In this document: piece by piece, positions 45,392 to 56,954 of the stretch | Layout: each line of letters opens with the position of its first letter | Position numbering within the stretch: the first letter of the stretch is position 1 | Assembly: GCA_039621445.1 (NCBI GenBank) | Contig: CP154954.1 | Coordinates: forward strand, 37,371,703 to 37,435,702 | From: Euglena gracilis | Taxonomy: Eukaryota; Euglenida; Euglenophyceae; Euglenales | Reading direction: 5' to 3' | DNA: 64,000 bases | Made by a program: the position numbers and the translations under genes | Notes under the pieces: generated by a model | Seen by the model: only the letters and a program-made list of their open reading frames with translations | What the model was told of the DNA's origin: nothing | Databases searched by the model: none

Positions 45392-45879
45392 GAGTATGCG
45401 ATTGAGCTGGTGGGCAACGATTGGCCTTTCTGACAGTGCACGTTGGTGCGAAGGTGTTGAACAGGTTGTGGGCTGCATCAACTGCACGTGCAAATTGAAT
45501 TTGTCGGGGGGGGGGGTTGATAAATGATTCGGGGGGTTGATAAATGATACATTTGCAATCTGAGTTCCATCAGTCCAAACCAAACAACCTGGAAGACAAA
45601 TTGCAAAACAAGGGCATCATGCAAGCACCCTGGAAATGCATGGGTTTGCATTTTTTTTGAGTGGTTGCACAAAAATGACAAAGAAAATCTAGGGAAAAAT
45701 TCAAATTAAATCAAAAGCAATGTTGAAAACATGACCGTCCAATGAATGCCCCTGTTGATGAAAAAGGCTCTTTTTGCTTTTCAAATTTATAGAGCAACAA
45801 GGTAAGGATGAGGGGCAGACGCTTTTTTTTTTTAGAATTTCGGGGGGTCAGGATCACAGATTCACTTAGCGACCACCGG

Positions 45880-46010
45880 GGGGGACACTTTCCCCCCGAC
45901 CCAAGCCCACCCACCCACGTCTTTTGAACACCTGCCCACCCACCCACATTTTTTTTTTGAATACCTGCCCACCCACCCACGACCCCCCCCCCCCGGGGGT
46001 CAACCACCCC
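45880..46010. repeat. CCCACC tandem words with poly(C)
   Basis: CCTGCCCACCCACCCAC occurs twice with different spacers, then a long C/G run. This is a local tandem duplication. Nothing coding is supported in 45400-46430. Confidence 0.6.
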
Positions 46011-46424
46011 TCACCCCCCCACACAAAATCCAGCAAAAATTGGCTGAAAATGCTGAAAAAAATTTTCCTTGCCTGGCTTTTGGCTGGGCAAAAACTTGAC
46101 CCCCAACCCATCCTTTGGGGGGGGGGGGGGGTCACATAAATGTTAAATAAGTCAATGGTCCAGACCCACCCAGCCACCAATTCCCCCTGGGGGGGACTCA
46201 ATATTGTGGCTTTATATTGAGAACTATGTCCCAGACGCCGGTTCGGGCAGTGGCCCAAACCGGCGTCCGAGGCACTGGCGTCGTCTGGGACACAGTTTTT
46301 GAAACTGTGGCTAGGGAGATCCCGGTTCACGCCCGAACTGGCGGCTGAGGAATCACGGCCAATTTCGTCCCAAATCCCCATGTTTGGGGCAGTTTTGGGC
46401 GACTTCAGTCCAAATTGGCCGCCG

Positions 46425-46830
46425 GTCGAAATTGGAAGATTCCTCACTTCTGGCAAGTTTCCCATCAATCGAAAGGTCTTCTCAAGGGCTTTCAGCAGAT
46501 GGCCGTAGAATTCGGCCATAATGCACATAGTTCTTATTTTCAGCCATCGTACATTCCAAAATTTGAGATCTTAATTTGTCAAATCCCACAGCTCAGGTTG
46601 CATGGTGCAAACGAAAGCTCTCCCCAAGACCTGTCGTTGGTACCCACAGAACTCAGCCACATTTCACAGCGTTCTGAGAATCAGCGATTGCACTTTCCGA
46701 CCCTGTTTGCAAATTTGAAATTCCACTTTTCAGCTGCCATGTTGCCCATCGATTGAAAGCTCTTCTCAAAGGCTTTCAGCAGGTGGCTCTTGGATTTCTG
46801 CCATCCTGCATGGTATTCTATTTCAGAAAT
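46425..46830 (-). other. Two diverged coding-like copies (HLLKA segment)
   Basis: On the minus strand, 46440-46528 reads MAEFYGHLLKALEKTFRLMG and 46715-46800 reads SHLLKAFEKSFQSMGNM in equivalent frames. The match is better in protein than in DNA, suggesting duplicated exons of an unknown gene. Flanking GACGCCGGTTCGGG words (46.23-46.27 and 46.98-47.03 kb) are arranged as inverted repeats. Splice sites are not clear. Confidence 0.3.
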
Positions 46831-47059
46831 TCTCGAAAATTGGCCGAAAGGAAAAAAACCAGGGTCTGGCGAAAAACTGCTGTGATTACCACATGTGATT
46901 ACCACAAAAAATGCGATTACCACATGCCTACAAACCCTTTTGGACACTTTTTTTGGCACTTTTCATTTTGGGTCCCCCAGACGCCGGTTTCATGCCCGAA
47001 CCGGCGTCTGGGATGCCGGTTCGGGCGTGAACCGGGAGCCCCCAGACACGGTTTCAGAG

Positions 47060-50000
47060 CTTTTTTGGTGCTTTGCAGGATCACCCACAAACCCCGTCCT
47101 AGGTCACCAAAGTTTTTTTTAAAAAAGGCCTTTTGGTGGGAACGTGGGGGGGGGGACAATGGTGAGGGTTCCCCCTGGCCGAGCATGTCCCTCACAGAAT
47201 TGCCAATAAAAGACGTTTACCCCCAAGTACCTTGCTCAAGTCCATTTGTTATTTGGTTCACTGGCTTGGGTCTAACAGGCAGGTGGGCCAAAAGCCAGGA
47301 AAGCCCTCCAACAATGACAACTTTGAGCAGCAAATCACACACACCTTTCCAATATGGATGTTGCATTGTGGTTCAAGGGACATCGATGCACTTTCGCAGC
47401 TCTGTTCAGTTGCCCTGCAATGAAACAAATTGGCATAAGATGGAAAAAAACAAAAAGCAAATGAAACAAACAAAGAGGGCAGTGAATTTTTTGTATAAAT
47501 TGTGCACCCCCTAAAAACATTGAATTCCCTGCTGTTTGAACAGAACTTGAAGACCCTTGGCGGGGTATTCTGCATTTGGTCGGAAATTTCATCAACCTGA
47601 TCTTCAACGTATGTGACATTTTATCCCGTTGGTGCATTTTTCATCAACTTCAGTTCAATTTTCAATCATTGGGGATTGGGAAGCAAAATTAAAAAAAAAT
47701 GTGTGGTGAATAATTCTTGCTTTGGGGCCGTCTGTTTTTCTTGCATCCCCTTCAAAAGTTCAGTATTCGGTTGCTTCATGAGGGTTCCCATATTGGGGTC
47801 ACAGGCACCATTCTACCTGCCACGGGCGTCGGCAAAAAGCAGCTGTTACCGCCCCGGAGACGCAAAAAAAAACACCCCGGAAACGGCGTTTTGCCACTTT
47901 GAGGTTGAAGAAACATTTGATTTGCTTTGGAAATCATCAAATTTGGATTTTGCATAATTTCAAAAATGACAGACCTTATGCAAACTGTCATTCTGGATTC
48001 TTGGGCTTGAATGCTTGTCCCCCCCAGGCCCACCAAACCATGATTTTTTAACCCCCTTCTAGTGAAAAAAAATATTTAAAATCCCTTGCAGCAGCTTCAT
48101 TTTTCTGGTGAACAAAAATGAGGTCAAAATGTGCCAAAGCCAGGCGGTGTGCAAAAAAAAATACCCTAAAATTGCCCAAAATGCCTTGTATGGATCCGCT
48201 TTGGATCACACTACCTCCTCGGCTTGTCACCATTCCCCCCTTGTGGTCACCCACCAAACCAGACTCCATGACCCCCGTGGGGTTGGAAACAAGGTTTGGT
48301 TGGTTGGCTGAAAGGATCAAAAAGGTTGCCCTTGAAATGTCCAATCCAACATTGCTTTTTTCGAATATTGCAAGATCGCAACCCTGGTGAATGGGCTGAG
48401 GGGGCAATGACTTTGACAGGGTGGATGGGACAGGGGGTGCGGGGGGGGGGGACGAGGGGGAAACACCCAAAGGTCGAAATCATTGCCTCGAACCTCACGC
48501 AAGGCAATGGCACCGGAAAACCCATCAGACAATTGGGTGCTGTCTCATTGGGGGTGGGTCGGGTCACGGGAGGGGGGGGGTCAGGGGGGGGTCACGGGGA
48601 GGGTCACGGGGGGAACACCACATTTTCAGTGGCCAAATTTGGAACAACCAAACCCAAAATTTTGGAAAAAATTCTACAAATTAGGAATTCCCACACCAAA
48701 ATTAGGAATTTGACACCAAATTAAGAATCACCAACCCCAAATTTGAAAAATTTGTGCGTCAAAATTAGGAATCTGCTTGAGAATTTAATCAAATTAGGCA
48801 CCACCAGCCAAATTTCTTCCTGGAAAAATTTTGTTGAAATGGGTCGTAGGTCGGGCCACAGGGGGGTCACGGGGGGGGTCACGAGGGGAACACCCCCATT
48901 GGTGAGAAGACAAGAGACGTTGGAACTCTTAAGGAGAAATGCCTATAACCTTGGCATGTTGGTTAACTTGGTTGTCAGGGGTGCTAAAACGAGAATGATG
49001 TCCAAAAAAAATGCTTTAAACACGTTTCACAAAAAGTCAGATCTGCATCGCAACTCATCATCAATTTTCGCAGGGGGTGTTATGCGGGGGGAGGCTGTGG
49101 CCCAACTACCTCCACGCATTTTCTTTGGCGTCACTCAAAATTGTGTGTTTTTTCTCTGGTTGACGAAAAAATGTGCCCCGCCAATATTTGGGACGCGGGG
49201 GGGATGCGGGGGGGGGACGCGGGGGGGGGGACGCAGGGCAAACACCCCCCGCAGTTCTCAAATCTGCTTTTCCATCCATCCACCCTGGCCAGGCCTGCTG
49301 CCACGTCAAGCCTAGCATATGTGACACACAACTTTTTTTTGTGATACATGATGGACAATTTTTTTGGGTGATACACACTTAATGAATCAACCTTGACCCC
49401 ATGCCCCCCTCCCACGATACGAGACACCGAACCTTGTCCATGGCCCTCCGGAGTCCCCCCCTAAACCCAGGTAGGGGGGAGCGACATAACAATGCTATAC
49501 ATGTGTGTACATTTTGACATATTTCATATGTAGTCCAGTGTAGTTCATTTTTGGACCCCCAACCCCCTTGTCCAGTTCAGTTCCTGGCTCTTCCAGGGGG
49601 GTTAGGTGTATTTGCCAAAAATTGACCCCAAATGGCCGAATGGCCAAAGATGCCCTTATTTGCAAAATTTTTAACCCTCCCCCCCTATCAGTTGAGTTCG
49701 CCCAAATCTACACGGGTCCAGCCCCCCCCAAATACCTAGCCTTCCTTGGTGATGAAGACAGCAAAAAAAAAAACAGCAAAAGCACACCTGCAAGGAGCTT
49801 TGACGCATCCTCATTCCTGCATGGTAAAAAAAACCCTACAAGAACGATGGGGGTGTCCGGACCCCCCCTCCCGCGCCCCAACCTCCCTCTCCCCACATTG
49901 TGCCCAGCTTCCCCAAGAAAAAAAAATCTCGAAAAAATCGCGACGGGCCGCGCGCTTGGCGTGCGGCCCAAAAAGCATTTTCTTTTCATCAAAAATGGCC

Positions 50001-50100
50001 CAAAAATGGCCGAAAAATGACCACTTTTGGACCCCAAAACCACCGATTTCAGGACGCGTGCTGCCCGCGCGGCCGCCCTCGGACCCCGCCGCTCACCCCC
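47060..50100. other. Repeat-rich stretch without a supportable gene
   Basis: Holds GTCACGGGGGG words (48.56-48.62 and 48.85-48.90 kb), GACGCGGGGGG words (49.19-49.24 kb), AAATTAGGAAT words (48.66-48.80 kb) and C-runs near 49.68-49.93 kb. A GC-rich spot at 50.05-50.10 kb (CGCGCGGCCGCCCTCGGACC) recurs with variation at 53.98-54.04 kb. Confidence 0.5.
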
Positions 50101-50224
50101 CCCCACCATGCCAAGCCTCCTGAAGGGCAATGCCTCGTTATTTGGGGGGGTTTACATTTTTTGTCAACACCTTTGATGATAACTTTTGGAACCGCCTCCC
50201 TGTATAATTTTTCTTATTTTTTTG

Positions 50225-50570
50225 AAGAAAGCAAATAATGAGTGGGCAGTGCCCAAATAACGGGGCGGGGGGGGGGGGAAGGCCGAAAAAGATGGTTCCA
50301 ACAACGGGGAACCCTCAGTTTTTTTTGGTCCAAGAGGTTAGTGAGGACGAAAATATTCCACAATTCTTGCCTGCCGCGAGCACATACATGTACATATGTA
50401 CATGTGTATACAAACATGCATGCATATCTGTGTGTATGGCAGGGATTTACCAGTTATCCCCCTAGGGGGGTCCATTGGGTACAATATCATGGTTGTAAAA
50501 ATCGGGGCGGGATCCAACGTTTGATGATGGCAGGTAGTGCCCAAATAACGGGGCAGGGGGGGAGGTCAAA
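50225..50570 (-). repeat. Dispersed repeat with CCCAAATAACGGGGC ends, inverse copy
   Basis: Matches 9.83-10.21 kb in opposite orientation: GTGCCCAAATAACGGGGC near both ends, a GAGGACGAAAATATTCCAC block, an ACATACATGTACATATG and GCATGCATATCTGTGTG tract, and GGGATTTACCAGTTATCCCC. This copy ends just 60 bp before the tRNA gene at 50634. Confidence 0.7.
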
Positions 50571-50633
50571 AAGGTTCATTTGTCTGTAGTGAGTCAAAAG
50601 GCTTCGTTAATGTGCAATGAGTACCTTGCCATC

Positions 50634-50716
50634 GGTCAGATGGTCAAGTGGTCAAAGACGCCAGCTTCAAACGCTGGTCTCCTCCAGGGGCGTGGGCTCA
50701 AATCCCACTCTGATCA
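50634..50716 (+). tRNA. tRNA-Leu (anticodon CAA)
   Basis: An 83-nt cloverleaf folds by eye: acceptor GGTCAGA with TCTGATC (7 pairs, one G-T), D stem GTC/GAC, anticodon stem CCAGC/GCTGG with loop TTCAAAC (anticodon CAA), a 14-nt variable arm, T stem GTGGG/CCCAC with loop CTCAAAT, discriminator A. The long variable arm and CAA anticodon indicate tRNA-Leu for UUG. The A box (TGGTCAAGTGG) fits the eukaryotic consensus; the B box (GGCTCAAATCC) has one mismatch. No run of four T follows closely, so termination is weak. Confidence 0.85.
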
Positions 50717-50760
50717 TTCTTTATTCACCAAAAATGGATTCCTCATCCAGTTGGGGAAAA

Positions 50761-50840
50761 TGATCAGAGTGGAATTTGAACCCACGCCCCCGGAGACCAG
50801 CATTTGAAGCTGGCGTCTTTGACCACCTGACCATCTGACC
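50761..50840 (-). tRNA. tRNA-Leu (anticodon CAA), convergent second copy
   Basis: On the minus strand an 80-nt cloverleaf: the same acceptor stem, D stem and anticodon stem as its neighbour, loop TTCAAAT with anticodon CAA, an 11-nt variable region (three shorter), T stem GTGGG/TCCAC with one G-T pair, discriminator A. TTTT follows immediately, a good Pol III terminator. The two genes face each other tail to tail across 44 bp. They differ at only a few loop positions and in the variable arm. Confidence 0.85.
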
Positions 50841-51198
50841 GATGACTATAAACAAAGCACATATCATAACTTAATGTGACCCTCACCCCGGGGTCACTCA
50901 TTTCAATTGTGATATTTGTATCATGGTTCGGCGTGCCGTGCCGAGGGGGTCGGCCGACCAGGGGGGGGCACCCATTTTGCCGTGCCGAGGGCACCATGAA
51001 CTTCGGCTCGGAGTGTTCCTCCTAGGCCGCTTTCCAAAACACACACGCAGCAAGAAGTGATCTACATTATCCTTCTCACCAAAAAAGTCGAGGACGTGGA
51101 ACAAGGACTGATGGGCAAAGAACCCGTCTACACATTGTCTCCTCTCCAGTGACACAAAAGATTTCAAACTATGTCTGTGATGAAGAACACACACAGAA

Positions 51199-51230
51199 CA
51201 CAGAAGGGTCACAGAAGTGACCCTTCTGTG
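51199..51230. other. Perfect 14-bp hairpin
   Basis: CACAGAAGGGTCAC and its exact reverse complement are separated by AGAA. Function unknown. 50841-51190 and 51240-52050 hold no supportable gene; 51500-51900 has several GTTCAGTTCGGAA-type words between C-runs. Confidence 0.8.
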
Positions 51231-52053
51231 TCACTGGATTGAACGTATACATCCGGAACGGGTCCGACCCCCAGGGGGGGGGGGTGGTATACCTTTATGG
51301 GGCCAGTAACGGGTTCACCCCCCCCCATTGACCAATTATTTGACCCCCCTAATTGGCCAATTGCCTCCAGGACCAGTGGTGCAGAAGTAATTTTTTCTCG
51401 GGGGGGGCTTGACTTGACAAGGTTGAATAATCATTGTTTTTTTCCCGCCGCCCTTTGGGCAGAGAGACCGTAGTTGAATGTGACAAAAAAATGTGCAATG
51501 GAGGCCAGGTAGTCCACTTCGGGACCCCGGGACCCGGCTCCCCCGCTGTTCAGTTCACTTCGGAAATGAACAGGTGGGACCCGAGACCCCCCCCCCCGTG
51601 TAGATGTACCCGCGAAATCCGGAATGACAGGCGAACACCAAAAAGGGCTTTTTCAAAAAATTTTCGGCGGACCCCCCCCCCTCCAGGAAGTCAACATGTC
51701 CAGTTCAGTTCGGAAATGAACAGGGGGTTCCCAGCCCCCCCCCACCCCCGGACACTTGGCCCCAATGGAGTGCAATGGCAGTCGAGTTCGGGCCCCAAAA
51801 CCCCCCTCCCCCCCTTGTCTGGTTGAGTTCGGAACTCGACAGGGGGTCCCACGAGCTCCCCCCGTCTAACCAATCTAGACCCCGGAGAACAGGCGGTAAG
51901 GTGAAGTTCAGGACCCGGACCCCTTTGTTGGCCAAAAATGGCCAACAAATGACAAGTTTTCGAAAAATTCCATAAACCATTAACTTCAAAATGGCCATTT
52001 TGGGAGAAAAGGGAGCAAAATTTCACCCATCAAAATTTCACCCCCATCAAATC

Positions 52054-52079
52054 GGTGAAGTTCACTTGTGAACTTCACC
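52054..52079. other. Perfect 12-bp hairpin
   Basis: GGTGAAGTTCAC and its exact reverse complement around a TT loop, next to further GTGAACTTCACC copies just downstream. Confidence 0.8.
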
Positions 52080-52204
52080 GGTGAACTTCACCGTTGAGCA
52101 TCCCCCCCCTGGTGAACGTTCACGGGGTTGGTACGCCGTGGCGAGGGGGTCCGAATGGGGGGGGGGTAAATGGCGTGGCGAGGGGGTCGGCGACCGGGAG
52201 TGCC

Positions 52205-53505
52205 AAACGGTAGACTGGGGGGGGGGGGTAGTGGGTAGTCGGCCGACTAGTCGGCCGACTACCCAATTGGTCGGCCGACTAGTCGGCCGACTAATTGGTC
52301 GGTAGCTAGTAGGCGGGGGGGGTAGTGGGTAGTCGGCCGACTAGTCGGCCGACTACCCACTCTAATGTACTAACGGGTCAAAACCGCCGACTTTTAAGCC
52401 CCTCCCCCCCTGGGAAAAAAATTTGTCTAAATCACCTCAACGCCGGTCAAAACCCACCCAAATGGCTCCAGATCCTCCAAATCGGGAGTAAATATGCAAA
52501 AAAAATTGGGGGAAAATGTCCATTTTGGGCCACTTTTGACAAAAGTACACCTCTCCCCATTGAATTTTCAATATAAGTCAAAATTTGCACAAAAAAAGGG
52601 TCTTATCCCTCCAAGTCTATTGCCAACATAGAAGGGATTTTGTTATTTGAGGGGGGGGTGCGGGGGGGCGGAGCCCCCCCGCCTTTGCCAAAGTGAGCCA
52701 CAAAAACGACTTAGCCCCCGAGTAGTATGTTGCAAACACAAAAGGGATTTTGTTATTTGAGGGGGGGGGTGCGGGGGGGGGGGCGGAGCCCCCCCCGCCT
52801 ATGCCAAAGTGAGCCACAGAAACGACTTAACCCCCGAGTATGTTGCAAACACAGAAGGGATTTTGTTATTTGAGGGGGGGGTGCGTGGGGGGGGGCGGAG
52901 CCCCCACCCCCCCCCGCCTATGCCAAAGTGAGACACAAAAACGACTTAGCCCCCGAGTATGTTGCCAACACAGAAGGGATTTTGTTATTTGAGTCTTGGA
53001 TTGGGGTGGCGGGGGGAGTTTTCTGCCTCTCGTGATGCAAAACGCAGATTGCAGATTACATTTCTAAAGGATTTTAATGTAATCCCTGTTTCATCATTGG
53101 TTTTTTACCCCTCCGGACCCCCATCAAGGGCCCACCGACCCCCCACTGACCAAAGATTTCCATCTGGGGGTGTTTATTTAGGCGTAAGACACTTATTTGG
53201 ACCCATCCGGACCATTTCCGGGTGATTTGGGCCCGCCACAGGCCATTTTTATGACCGCCGACTAGCCACCGACTAGTTTCCATTGGATTTTGTTCATGGG
53301 GGGGGGGCTTAAAAGTCGGCGGTTTTGACCCGTTAGTACATTAGAGTGGGTAGTCGGCCGACTAGTTGGCCGACTACCCACTACCCCCCCCCCCCCCTGT
53401 CTCGCCGACTAGCTACCGACTAGGACTAGTCGGTGGACCAATTCGGTAGTCGGCCGACTAGTCAGCCGACTACCCACTACCCCCCCCCCCCCAGTCTACC
53501 GCCTT
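52205..53505. mobile_element. Large fold-back element with TCGGCCGACTA arms
   Basis: The left arm (about 52211-52402) and right arm (about 53305-53502) are inverted copies. Reading inward, both contain TAGACTGG plus a G/C-run, TAGTGGGTAGTCGGCCGAC words, a TAGCTACCGAC-type word, then GTACTAACGGGTCAAAACCG and GACTTTTAAGCCCC. Each arm is itself full of the palindrome AGTCGGCCGACT. The 0.9-kb interior carries a tandem array (52607-52990) and no transposase. 52120-52200 and 53515-53610 carry GGCGAGGGGGTC words that may be part of the same unit. Confidence 0.65.
52607..52995. repeat. Tandem array, about 120-bp units
   Basis: Three full units and part of a fourth begin GAAGGGATTTTGTTATTTGA, pass through a GGGGGTGCGGGG run, GGCGGAGCCCCCC, GCCAAAGTGAG and ACGACTTAGCCCCCGAGTA. 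Units differ mainly in homopolymer length. The array lies in the loop of the fold-back. Confidence 0.8.
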
Positions 53506-53739
53506 GCGCCGCGACCGGGGGGGGGGGGGAGGGCTGTACCTTCAAAAAATCGCGAAAATCCCCGGTGGTGTGGCGAGGGGGTCCGGCTGGGGGGTAAATG
53601 GCGTGGCGAGGCCCTCAGAGAGGGGGGGGGAGGGGTGTACCAATCCCCCATTGTGCCTAGCATCCCATGAAAAAAAATTGTCGCAAAAAAATCGCGACTT
53701 TTTTGAGGCCCAAAAATGGTGAAAAATGACCATTTTTGG

Positions 53740-54540
53740 AGAAATGGTCAAAATGGATATTTTTGGACTTTTTGGACATAAAATGGACATGTTAGGGGCC
53801 CAAAGGAGGCTAGGTAGTCAAGTTCGGGTCGCCGAACCCCCCCTCCCCCCCCCTGTCCGGTTAAGTTCAGACCTCGACAGGAGGGTCCCGCGGCCCCCGG
53901 TACTTGGGCCCCCAAAAGCATTTTTTTTTGATCAAAAATGGCACTTTTTGGACCCAAAAATCACCGATTTTGGGACGCGCGCCGCCAGCGCGGCCGCCCT
54001 CGGACCCCCCTCCGCCCCTCCCCCCCGCGCGGCCGCTCGCCCCCTCAGCCCTCTCGTGAAAGGACTACTCATTCATCCAAAAAAAAGGGTCCTAAACAAA
54101 TCCACTGTGAAGTTGTTCCTTTCAGCGAAAGGGTCCTGCGTTTTAGGGTTTTGGCACCTCGCTGCCTTTCGATGTGGATAGGGGTAATATTGGCATCTTC
54201 CCGGTTTTAGGGGATGTTCCCACTCTGAAGCCGATTCCAAAAAGTACAAAAAACTCCCATTAATTAGGAATCTGCCACTCAATTAGGAATCAAAAGTGTG
54301 TCACAAATTCCTAATTAGACCTATTTTGGACCCAAATGGCACGCAAAACTCCTAATAAGGATCTAAAATGGAAAGAATGACATCACACAAGTCACACATG
54401 ACCTGTCAAAAAACCCATTTTCCCCCGCGACACCCCCCGCGACCCCCCCCCCCGCGACCCCAACACCCCCTTAGGTGCCTTGTTGGTACCTTGTGGGTCA
54501 TCTTTGCTGGGTTGTGGGGGAAGTTGTTGGGATGATCCGT
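53740..54540. other. Stretch without a supportable gene
   Basis: C/G-run words (53.83-53.90 kb), a GC-rich spot (53.97-54.05 kb) related to 50.05-50.10 kb, AATTAGGAATC words (54.25-54.36 kb), and a CCCCGCGACCCC word cluster (54.42-54.47 kb). Confidence 0.4.
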
Positions 54541-54559
54541 GTTGATTTAGCTTGAATAG

Positions 54560-54660
54560 GGAGAGTGAGTGCCTGTTGGGGGGGGGTGTCGCCATTTGCA
54601 AACGGCTCGGTTTAGAAGCACCACACAAATTGTTCAGATATCTCCTTGGCCAATGTCAAG
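54560..54660 (+). repeat. Dispersed 100-bp repeat, copy 1
   Basis: A block with GGGAGAGTGAG, TTTAGAAGCACCACACAA and GATATCTC words is repeated in the same orientation at 58830-58935. It is followed at 54.66-54.90 kb by GGTTAATCG words in both orientations. Confidence 0.65.
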
Positions 54661-55516
54661 GAACAGGGTTGTTTGGTTAACCAATCTTCGGTTAATCGAC
54701 CACGACCCCCCTGGTTAATCGATCGACCAAGGCCCAATCGGTTAATGCCAATCGGCTCAATCTTTGTTCGGATGAACCTGGGGCCTCTTGGCATTATTGA
54801 GAAATAAACAAATCCCATGGAATTTTCAGCTTCCCGCTTGTGCACGCCATTAATCGGTTAATCGATCGAGGACCCCGGTTGACCACGGTTAATCGACTAG
54901 TTGCAAAAGGTCCGGTTAACTCATCAACCCTGCAAGGAAAGGGCCTGCAAGACATCTGCTCGGTTTGGCGTTGCTGCCACCAAAAGCAATACCTTGAGGA
55001 GGGGGGCATCAGGGTTGGCCCTCTTTGCCCTGTCCCAAAACCAAATATTTCTGAAATGAAATATTTTCCCAATCTTTCAAAAGATACCCAATGGAGACTA
55101 GGCACGGTGGGGAGCGGGTAGCGCAACTTCACCCAAAGCGTGCCCCGGGCCCAGGGAATCGTTTCTTTTGGCCCTCACCACAAGGAGAACCTTCATGACT
55201 CCCCGTGCGTCCACGGGTCGACGGTGTGTATTCGATGGGATATCTACAAAGAGCGTCCTGAGTGCTGAAGTGGTCAGAGGAAAACGGGCAAAGCCGAGGC
55301 GGAGATTGGGCCTGGCCCACAATACCCCCCCCTCCTTTATTGTCCCCCCCCCCTTTATTGTCCCTGGGCCCATGGATGGGTTTATGACGGGGTTTTGATT
55401 TTTTTGACGCAGTGTCGAAAAAAACAGCCTCTGGCTATGTCAAAAACTGTCAAAAAAAAGTCGCGAAAATTAAGAAGGTGATTCCTAATTCAATGGGCGC
55501 CTTGAAGACGAGGTGA

Positions 55517-56005
55517 AAAAATGCTCCGGTACATGTCGTCAATCATCATGGAATTGCAACCTTCAGATGCCAAGCACATTCACTCAACCTTTTGGTGAAA
55601 GGTCTTTTCAAGGATTGCAACCGAACAAAGATAAAAGCTTTCCGCACGGGGCAACTGGCCAGTGATCTTCGCCACTGTGGAATCGGCGACCACGTATCTT
55701 TTTCCCGCCCCTCCCCCCCGGTCTTATGATATCTTCTTTCTGCAGCTCTTCCAGGGGAATCATATCAATCAGTCTCTTGAATGCCTTGAAAGCCCCTGGT
55801 GGGATGAGGAAGAACCGAGGCCGGACTTCAAAGAAGTCAAGTTACTGTTGAAGATCAAGATTTCAAGAATGCAAGAAAGAAAAGCCTCGAAGCCCGAGCG
55901 GTTCGACTTGCTGTGGAAGTTTTTGGACTTTGGCCTTAGCGCTGCAGAAGTTCAACATGCTGTGGACTGTTTTCGGCCTGAAAAGGCCCTGGGCCCTCAG
56001 GGCCC
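55517..56005 (+). pseudogene. hAT/DUF659-like transposase fragment with one small intron
   Basis: An open frame after a stop at 55514 reads APVHVVNHHGIATFRCQAHS, NLLVKGLFKDC and TGQLASDLRHCG. A 52-bp GT-AG intron (55694-55745, ending TTCTTTCTGCAG) then joins it in frame to LFQGNHINQSLECLESPWWD, RKASKPERFDLLWKFLDFGL and SAAEVQHAVDCF. The C-x-A-H-x-L-N-L-L-x-K motif is typical of the hAT/DUF659 transposase core. No DDE triad, zinc finger or ends are found, so it is a fragment. A host gene of unknown function is the alternative. Confidence 0.35.
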
Positions 56006-56954
56006 CCTCAACTCAGCCAGTGCCCCCCCCCCAAAACTGTCAGCCATGGTTTGCAATGGGTCCTCCCAATCTAACTTGTCCAGCATGTGTAAACCCACCT
56101 TATCAACCATTCCCTGAGCCCACATTGGCTCTCACATTTCGTTCGCACCCACCCATCATCAGCCTTTCTGTTTTCACGCAAAGAGCCCTTGTGTTAATGA
56201 CATCTTCCACCAGCAACCCGTAGATTGTTTTCAAAAACTTGCCTCCACCTTCCCCCCCTGTTGTGTCACATCAGCCTTCAGACACCTCCCATTTCCAGTT
56301 TTTGTGGCCAGACATGGGGCAACTGGCTGCACCACCAATTCCCAGCTCCTCTCTCACACATGGAACTCATTTGCTGCCCTTTTTTGTGCACGTTGTTGCT
56401 TTGTTTGAAAAAACCCCACTATTTCTGGGGGCGTTTGTTTTTGTGTTAAAACCCCCTTTTTCTGTGGGGGGCTGTCGGTTCGCCTTGTGCTTTGTGCCAA
56501 AAAACTCCCATTTTCTGGGGGGGCTGTCGTTTCGGCTTTTGGGGGGGGGGGTAAAAAAAAAGCTTTGTTGGGGGGGGGCTGTCGGTTCGCCTTTTTTTTG
56601 CATAGTGATTCTTGGATTTCGGGTTTTGACCCCTGTGTTGTTTGAAGAAGCAATTTCCCAGAAAAGACTTGACCAGAAAGATCTCTTCCGACAGATTCAC
56701 TGCCAAAAAAAGCCTTAAAAAGCCTTTGGGAGCACTCTCATCGAGACCAGCGGACCTCGCTCAGTCGCCGGGAGCAGGGTTCGCGACAAACGGACGTGGA
56801 GGGGGGGATGGGATAAAAGACGTCTTTTATTTTTTGACGGCGTCGTGTTGGTTTGGGACGAGTTTTTGACATGCTCATTTTTGACAGGCCCCATCCCTGC
56901 CTGGGCCCTGGCCGACAGGGGTTTTTTTGGTCCGGCCAATGAAATTCCTTTGGT

